DNA of 23,040 nt from Ochromonadaceae sp. CCMP2298 (lineage: Eukaryota > Sar > Synurophyceae > Ochromonadales > Ochromonadaceae): contig MU633809.1 of assembly GCA_026770595.1 (NCBI GenBank), positions 1-23,040 of the forward strand, given 5' to 3'. The translations under genes were made by a program, and so were the position numbers. Shown piece after piece: positions 18,084 through 23,040 of this stretch. The number at the start of each line of letters is the position of its first letter. Position 1 is the stretch's first letter. The notes below the pieces were generated by a model. It did not search any database. It was not told the DNA's origin and worked only from the letters and a program-made list of their open reading frames with translations.

Positions 18084-18407
18084 TCAAACGTCGAATTCCG
18101 CATCCGCAGCCTCTCCGAACATCTTCTTCCTCTTGTTGTTGTAAATATTTGGCTCTTTGAAGGCAGCGCCGACGCCGTACTTGGAGGGCATAGCGAGGAG
18201 CGGCCTGGTGGTGAGCACCTGCTCGTAGTGCTTTATGCGCGCAACCTGCTCGTGAGGAACGCCGTTGTCGAACAGAGATCCCCAGGCTTCGTTCCACTTC
18301 GTGGGGGCCTCCTGCTCAGACCGCAGCCGCTGCTCCCAGTTCTTGCAATCAGCCTCGGGGTTTGGCGCCTTCTTCCCGGCTCCGTCCGCTGCTGCTGCCG
18401 CCGCCAT
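18084..18407 (-). CDS. Small protein resembling ciliary microtubule inner protein CIMIP1 (C20orf85)
   Basis: Single exon, 107 aa, with an Ala-rich start (MAAAAAADGAGKK). The core DCKNWEQRLRSEQEAPTKW, followed by NEAWGSLFD, matches the pattern W-x3-L-x2-E-...-W-x2-NWG-x-L of the C20orf85/CIMIP1 family as I remember it. The next part (RPLLAMPSKYGVGAAFKEP, then NNKRKKMF) would be the extended arm. Members of that family sit on the inner wall of ciliary doublet microtubules. The assignment rests on a short motif, so it is tentative, but the window also encodes RSP3 and the organism therefore has flagella. The ATG at 18407 is the first in frame; no targeting signal is seen. Confidence 0.6.
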   Translation of the reverse strand: MAAAAAADGAGKKAPNPEADCKNWEQRLRSEQEAPTKWNEAWGSLFDNGVPHEQVARIKHYEQVLTTRPLLAMPSKYGVGAAFKEPNIYNNKRKKMFGEAADAEFDV

Positions 18408-18832
18408 TTATGTCTATTTATCCGAGTAATGTGCCGTTTACGCTGGCTGGGTTCCGCAGCTCCTTCGAATGGTACCTTTTGGCCGACTGGAATAGTGAGT
18501 AAATGCTGCGCTGGCACTTGCTGCAGCTTTGGTCCTTCGCAACAAGCACATCACATCACCCTCGCTCGCTGTTTTGTTGAGCCAACCTCTTCGGGTGAAA
18601 CGGCGTAACGGCTGGCTCCGTTTTCACAGTTTATCCGGGTTATTTTTATCCCAGGCTAAATTTATCTCGATCACCTTCCCTCCTGAACCTAACTGATGAG
18701 GCTGCGCCTTCGCTCACAACTGCAGTGCAGCCCTGGATTCAAAGAGGTTCTCTCAAAGACGATACACTGAAGCTGCGCCTTCGCTCACAATTGTAGCGCA
18801 CCACCTGTATTCAAAGAAGTTCTACAGACAAT
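18408..18832. promoter_or_regulatory. Divergent promoter region with a tandem duplication before RBX1
   Basis: The 425-bp region lies between two outward genes. The part next to RBX1 holds two imperfect copies of a roughly 65-bp unit (18698-18764 and 18769-18833). No other structure stands out. Confidence 0.45.
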
Positions 18833-18833
18833 A
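18698..18833 (+). repeat. Imperfect tandem duplication, period 71 bp
   Basis: Both copies begin GAnGCTGCGCCTTCGCTCACAA and contain ATTCAAAGAnGTTCT. The second copy ends at the RBX1 start codon, so the RBX1 5' UTR probably derives from one unit. Confidence 0.8.
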
Positions 18834-19434
18834 TGGCGGAGGAGAAAAAGGTCGACGTGGGGGAGAAGATGGACGAGGCCACCAAGGAGGACTCCTCGTC
18901 CAGCAGCGCGATGCGGTTCGAAATCAAGAAGTGGAATGCGGTGACCATGTGGTCGTGGGACATCTGCGCAGATACGTGCGCCATTTGCAGGAACTCGCTG
19001 AATGAGCCCTCCATCGAATACCAGGTGCGAATTCCGCCTCTCTGCCTCTGCCATCCCTAGCGCAGAATTTCGTTTACCGCTCTCCTTTTCCCTCCCATCT
19101 GCTGACAATCTAACATCCGCCATCCTATATCCGCCATCTTGACACCTGACACCTGACACCTGACACCTGACACCTGACACCTGACACCTGACACCTGACA
19201 CCTGACACCTGACCTCCATCTGACATCGAACACCTTGACATCGGATGACAGGCAAGTCCATCCCCCAACAACGAGAACGGGCTGTCCATCGCGTTCGGCA
19301 CGTGCGGACACGTGTTCCACCTGGACTGCATCCAGCGGTGGCTGAAGACGCGGTCTGTGTGCCCGCTGTGCAACAAGGAGTGGGACTTTGCGAAGATCGA
19401 GCGCATTCCTGGATATGGGAACAACCACGCATAA
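18833..19434 (+). CDS. RBX1: RBX1-like RING-H2 protein with altered zinc ligands
   Basis: Two exons, 18833-19024 and 19252-19434, give 124 aa. RBX1 is the RING subunit of cullin-RING ubiquitin ligases; its N-terminal strand sits in the cullin and the RING recruits the E2. [18 protein letters not shown] is the cullin-binding strand; [27 protein letters not shown] and VCPLCNKEW are RING parts. Against human RBX1 the spacing between CAIC and the next Cys is identical (29 residues), yet Cys53, Cys56, Cys68 and His82 (the third zinc) are Ser, Tyr, Leu and Asp, while the ligands of the other two zincs are kept, Asp97 being Cys. It therefore looks like a two-zinc RING. The C-terminus has an extra [12 protein letters not shown]. 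The 227-nt intron carries a 7-bp tandem repeat. Confidence 0.9.
19141..19213 (+). repeat. Heptanucleotide tandem repeat GACACCT, about 10 copies, in RBX1 intron 1
   Basis: Ten perfect 7-bp units (19141-19210) plus a partial one. The minus-strand frame through it reads a repeating RCQVSGV and is not a gene. The acceptor follows about 40 bp downstream. Confidence 0.95.
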
Positions 19435-19807
19435 GTGTATTCTGTCCGCGAAGGCGCGTGGGGGGCGTAGCGTTGAAAGCCTGTCAGTCGGCATGTAGGA
19501 GTGGGTCGATAGGTGTTAGGGGTGGGTGAATAGCGATAGTCGTGCTCTCGGGACGCAAGGACGGCGGTGGGTTTCGAGGACACGAAGGGTTGGTTCCTAC
19601 TCTAACATAACAGAACCAGAGTAGTGACGAGTGACCGCTCCACAGAGCTTCTTTCTTACAATTAATACGCGGTAAATCCCTACGACATACCCTATGCTAC
19701 CTCTGCTCCTCCACTGTTTATGCATCTGTATATGCAATTTGCCCCACCACCTAATCCCCGGCGCATGCCTGCATGCCTGCCTATCTGCCGCTAATCCTGA
19801 CCTAGCT
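19435..19807. other. Convergent intergenic region, RBX1 / repeat protein
   Basis: No gene. It contains GGTTCCTACTCTA-N5-ACAGAA-N-CAGAG at 19592-19621, a copy of the motif found upstream of ETFB (10968-10998). Confidence 0.45.
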
Positions 19808-22800
19808 TTATCTGCCGCCGATCCTGACTTTGATGCGCTTCCCCGACTGCAAGAAGGTGAGCTCTGAGTTGCCCGCCAGCTTGCTCTTGGCCACCTTCAG
19901 GTTCAACTCGGACAAAAGCTCATCCACCTCGCTGTATACCAGCCGAGGCATGCCGGAGATGCCCGATAGGCAGTAGCCGATGTCCTTCACCGAGTACTCG
20001 TCCTCCGCACCCGCATACGCACTCCCCGCATCCACACCCACACTCACACCCAAACCCACACCTGCGTCTGAGTTGCCCCCCTGCCGCATTTTCTGCAGCA
20101 GCACGTCCAGCGCGGCGCGCACCTCTGGCACATTCACGTCCATACCTTGCATCCCGAACAACGCGTTCCCCACATCCCTAGGCCGCATTATCTCCCCACT
20201 GGCCTCTGCCACGTCCGCCAGCAGACCCAGTGTGTCTGTCACCACAGAGGAGTCGGTGTTAGACATGCTCTGCAGACCCGAGAAGCTGTTGCCCACACCC
20301 TGTGCTGTGAACTTCAAGGGCGCCGGAACCCAACTAGCCCCCGCACCGGCCCCCCCACCCACACAGCGCTCCTTATACTGTGCTAGCTTCTCGTTCAGCA
20401 CGCTGAGCACACTGATCACTTCTTCAAACCGAGAATCCATATTTTGCATTCCGTAGAGAGCGTTGCTCAGCTCCTGTGCGCTCAAGGGGCCAATCTGCCC
20501 CCGCGCCGCCGCCCCCGCCACCGCTGCCAGGAATGCCCTGACGTCGGGCTCTGCGGATGTCATGCGGAAGAGCGAATAAAGAGAGTTACCCAAAGCCTGA
20601 GCGTCCAGAGTGCGCACCCTGGAGGTGAGGGCTGCCAACACCGTCAAGGCGGCGGGTTTCCTTTGGGGCCCCGTCTCTGCCCCTGCCCCTGCCTCTACCC
20701 CTGCCTCTAACCCTGTCTCTGCCTCTGCCCCCACATCCGCCCCCGATCCATTCTTGGTTTTCTTGAACCTGCTGCAGCTGCCCTTGATGCCTAGCAACCC
20801 CATCGACAGAGTCTGGGCGCTGAGGGGCTCCCCAGAGGCCGCGATCTTCTCCGCCAATGCCAGCAGCACCGCCTCCACTGCCTGCACGTCCGCCGGTCCC
20901 ACCATGGACTTCATGCCGTACAGGGCCAGACCCACGTGGCGACTCAGCAGAGGCTCAGGACTGCTGTGGATGCGGCTGGCCAGCTTGAGCAGCAGGGGTC
21001 GCACCTGGGGCAGTTTCTTTATGTCTACGTGCTGCAGGCCGTACAGAGAGAGGGCAATGTCTACCGAGCGGAAGGTCTGGGTAGAGCGACGCTCCATCTT
21101 CTCGTTCAGCGCCTGCAGCAAAGCCCCCTAAAGAAATTGTGTGCAAGATTAAATAAGAGTAAATCAGTCAGTACTTCAACACTACCTTTAACATCACGGT
21201 GCAAAATAGGAAACTTACCACTTCGGGGGCGTTGTTTCTGGCGCTGCCCAGGCCGGAGAGTATGTTGGCCACTGCTGAGGGCTCCACCTCGTGGGGTGAG
21301 GCGCGCAAAGCGGCAGTCAGCAGAGCCATGGCGCGCCTGACCTCTGGCCCGTCGCTTAGACCCCGCAGGCCGTTAAAGGCAGAGGAGATGGTGAAGGGGG
21401 TGAGGGGCTCGCTCTGCCCCTGCAGATGCCCCTTTGCCTGCCCCTGTGTCTGCCCCTGTGCCTGCCCCTGTGTTTGTCCCTGCGTCTGTCCTGCCACTGT
21501 GCGCTCCAGCTTGTCGCACAGCAGACTCACCATGCGCAGCACCTGCGGGCAGTCTCCCATGCACCGCAGCCCCATAAAGGCACTGCCCACGCCCCTACGG
21601 GAGAGGCTGGAGGCCGCGGCTGGGTGCGAGAAGCGTTTGCTGAGGGCGGTCAGCAGGCCCCGTACCTCGGGATGGTCACTAGAGCACCCCTGCAGGCCGT
21701 TCAGTGCGCTGCTCATGCTTTGCTCGTTGAAGAAACCTGTGCTGGTGGTGACCTTGTAGTCTAGCAGGGACAGGAGCTGCTTCAGCTCCGCGTTCCCCCT
21801 GCCGCCTGTGCCAGCACCTAGACCTGTGCCTGTGCCCTCGCTGTCAGGCAGCTGCATGCGCCGCAGGCCGTAGAGGGCGTTGGACACCTCTTGTGTGTTC
21901 ATATTGTGCGTGCTCACTGAGAACCGGTCCGCCAAGGCCCTGAGTAGCTTGCGCACCTGGGCCGAGCACGCACCCCAGTTCTCGAAATTCTGCAGCCCGT
22001 AGATACTGTTCCCCATCTCCTGGCCTGTAAATCCTTGGCCCTGCACCTGCGCCTGCGCCTGCACCTCGGCTTGTCCCTCCACTTGGACTATGGAGACTGT
22101 GGGGACTGTGGGGGTCGTGGGGACTGTGGGGGACGTAGGTACCTCCAGCAGTCGCTGTGTGATCAGCTCCAGGTACGCCTGCACGTGTGGCGTATGTGCG
22201 CTCATCAGAGAGAGAGAGTAGAGGGCGTGCGCGATGTCCACGGTCGAGAAGGAGCCAGCCACCACCCCCTTGCCCTGCTGGGACTGAGACTGGGACTGGG
22301 ACCGGGACTGAGTGCGGCTCATCACGGCCACCACCTGGTCCAGCGGAAACAGCGCCAGGATGTTGAAGCGCGCCTTTGCAGAGCGCTGCAGCAGCGTGAC
22401 GGCGTGCACGTGGTTGAACTCATCTCTGTGTGCCTCTAGCAGTGCAGTCACCTCGGCCGCGTAACTGCGGGGATCCGCGTCTGCCCGGAAGATGCCGCTG
22501 ATGCGTGCGTTTATGGCCGCGCCGGTGCCCTTCTTGAACGACTTGCGTGCTGCCGGAGCCCCCTTGACTGGGATCGGCGGCAGCTTCAAGTTCGCCGGCT
22601 TGTCTGGTGCTGCTGGCCGCTGTTGCTGCTGCTGCTGCTGTCCCTGCCCTTTCCTCGGCCTCTGCACACCGCCGCCTATCATTCCCTCCGAATCGCCTGC
22701 GCTGGACTCGACATAGAGACGTACTGGGGGCTCAACTGCACGTGAGGCCCAGCGGCCCTGCCGAGGGGCAACGAAGGCACCCGAGAAGACAGCCACCTGC

Positions 22801-22847
22801 AACAGCACCCACCACACCACGGCCACTTTAGCAGTCATCACAGGCAT
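19808..22847 (-). CDS. Plastid-targeted helical-repeat protein (15 OPR/HPR-like repeats)
   Basis: Two exons, 22847-21219 and 21127-19808, give 982 aa; the 91-nt intron (21128-21218) falls inside repeat 7, and splicing rebuilds it (NNAPEV joined to GALLQALNEKM). MPVMTAKVAVVWWVLLQVAVFSGAFVAP is a signal peptide followed by GAFVAP with Phe25, a textbook complex-plastid signal. From about residue 195 on I count 15 units of about 35-40 residues: S-x2-[VI]-GNALYGLQxM, a loop, then PEVRxLLxxLxxKL. Low-complexity insertions (GQTQGQ, TVPTTPTVP) separate some units. The pattern resembles octotricopeptide and heptatricopeptide alpha-solenoids, which bind organellar RNA and act in plastid gene expression; but the LYGLQ signature differs from the classic OPR PPPEW, and no RAP domain is visible. 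Function is inferred. Confidence 0.85.
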
Positions 22848-22954
22848 CGAACCAGGCAATCGCTTCTCCCAAGCTCGGAATGCCGGTCAATGCTGAATGG
22901 CTTGCAGTGTCGCAGAACTCAAAGAGAAGCTGCGGAAACAGAGGGCCAGTGAGC

Positions 22955-22987
22955 GGAAAAAGGCGTCACAAGGGAAAAAGGCGTCAC
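22955..22987 (+). repeat. Direct repeat GGAAAAAGGCGTCAC x2, period 18, upstream of the repeat-protein gene
   Basis: Two identical 15-bp copies (22955-22969, 22973-22987) about 110-140 bp upstream of the minus-strand ATG. On that strand each contains TGACGC, a bZIP-like half site. They are promoter element candidates. Confidence 0.6.
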
Positions 22988-23040
22988 TTTTTTTTGTGGA
23001 TTTCGAAAATGTGGATCACAATTTAGAGCAATCTGCACTG

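Noticed and set aside
19141-19213. CRISPR-like repeat array
   Set aside because: Units are 7 bp with no spacers, inside a eukaryotic intron.
18785-19432. Minus-strand frames through RBX1 with RCQVSGV repeats
   Set aside because: They are translations of the GACACCT array and of the RBX1 antisense strand.

Overview
The window is nuclear DNA of a eukaryote, very probably a flagellated alga with a secondary plastid of red-algal origin. Genes have GT-AG introns (73-350 nt where well supported). There are ciliary genes (radial spoke protein 3, and a small protein resembling a ciliary microtubule inner protein). At least three proteins (DUF1499 protein, TrpD, a giant helical-repeat protein) start with a signal peptide followed by Phe at the expected cleavage site (AAF, AAF, GAFVAP), the bipartite presequence hallmark of cryptophytes, stramenopiles and relatives. 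A cryptophyte fits well, but the lineage is inferred, not proven.

Layout, left to right (strand): 5' part of an unidentified gene (-); AhpC/TSA peroxiredoxin-like protein (+); secreted SGNH hydrolase with an extra C-terminal domain (-); radial spoke protein 3 (+); ACC-synthase-like PLP aminotransferase (-); plastid DUF1499 protein (+); NYN/YacP-like nuclease with signal peptide (-); ETF beta (+); anthranilate phosphoribosyltransferase (-); C2HC zinc-knuckle protein (+); small secreted protein (-); small uncertain gene (+); ciliary-type small protein (-); RBX1-like RING protein (+); plastid-targeted protein with 15 helical repeats (-).

The genes do not form one pathway. They serve flagellum (RSP3, CIMIP1-like), mitochondrion (ETFB), plastid (TrpD, DUF1499, repeat protein, possibly the NYN protein) and ubiquitin ligation (RBX1). 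The most striking property is the arrangement: every neighbouring pair is on opposite strands across all 15 genes, so intergenic regions alternate between divergent (shared promoter) and convergent (shared 3' region). Two divergent regions also share an ordered set of short motifs.

Other highlights are an RBX1 homologue in which all four ligands of the third zinc are replaced, a stop-free frame-preserving intron in the aminotransferase, and several short tandem or dispersed repeats between genes. I found no rRNA, convincing tRNA, CRISPR array or intact transposon.
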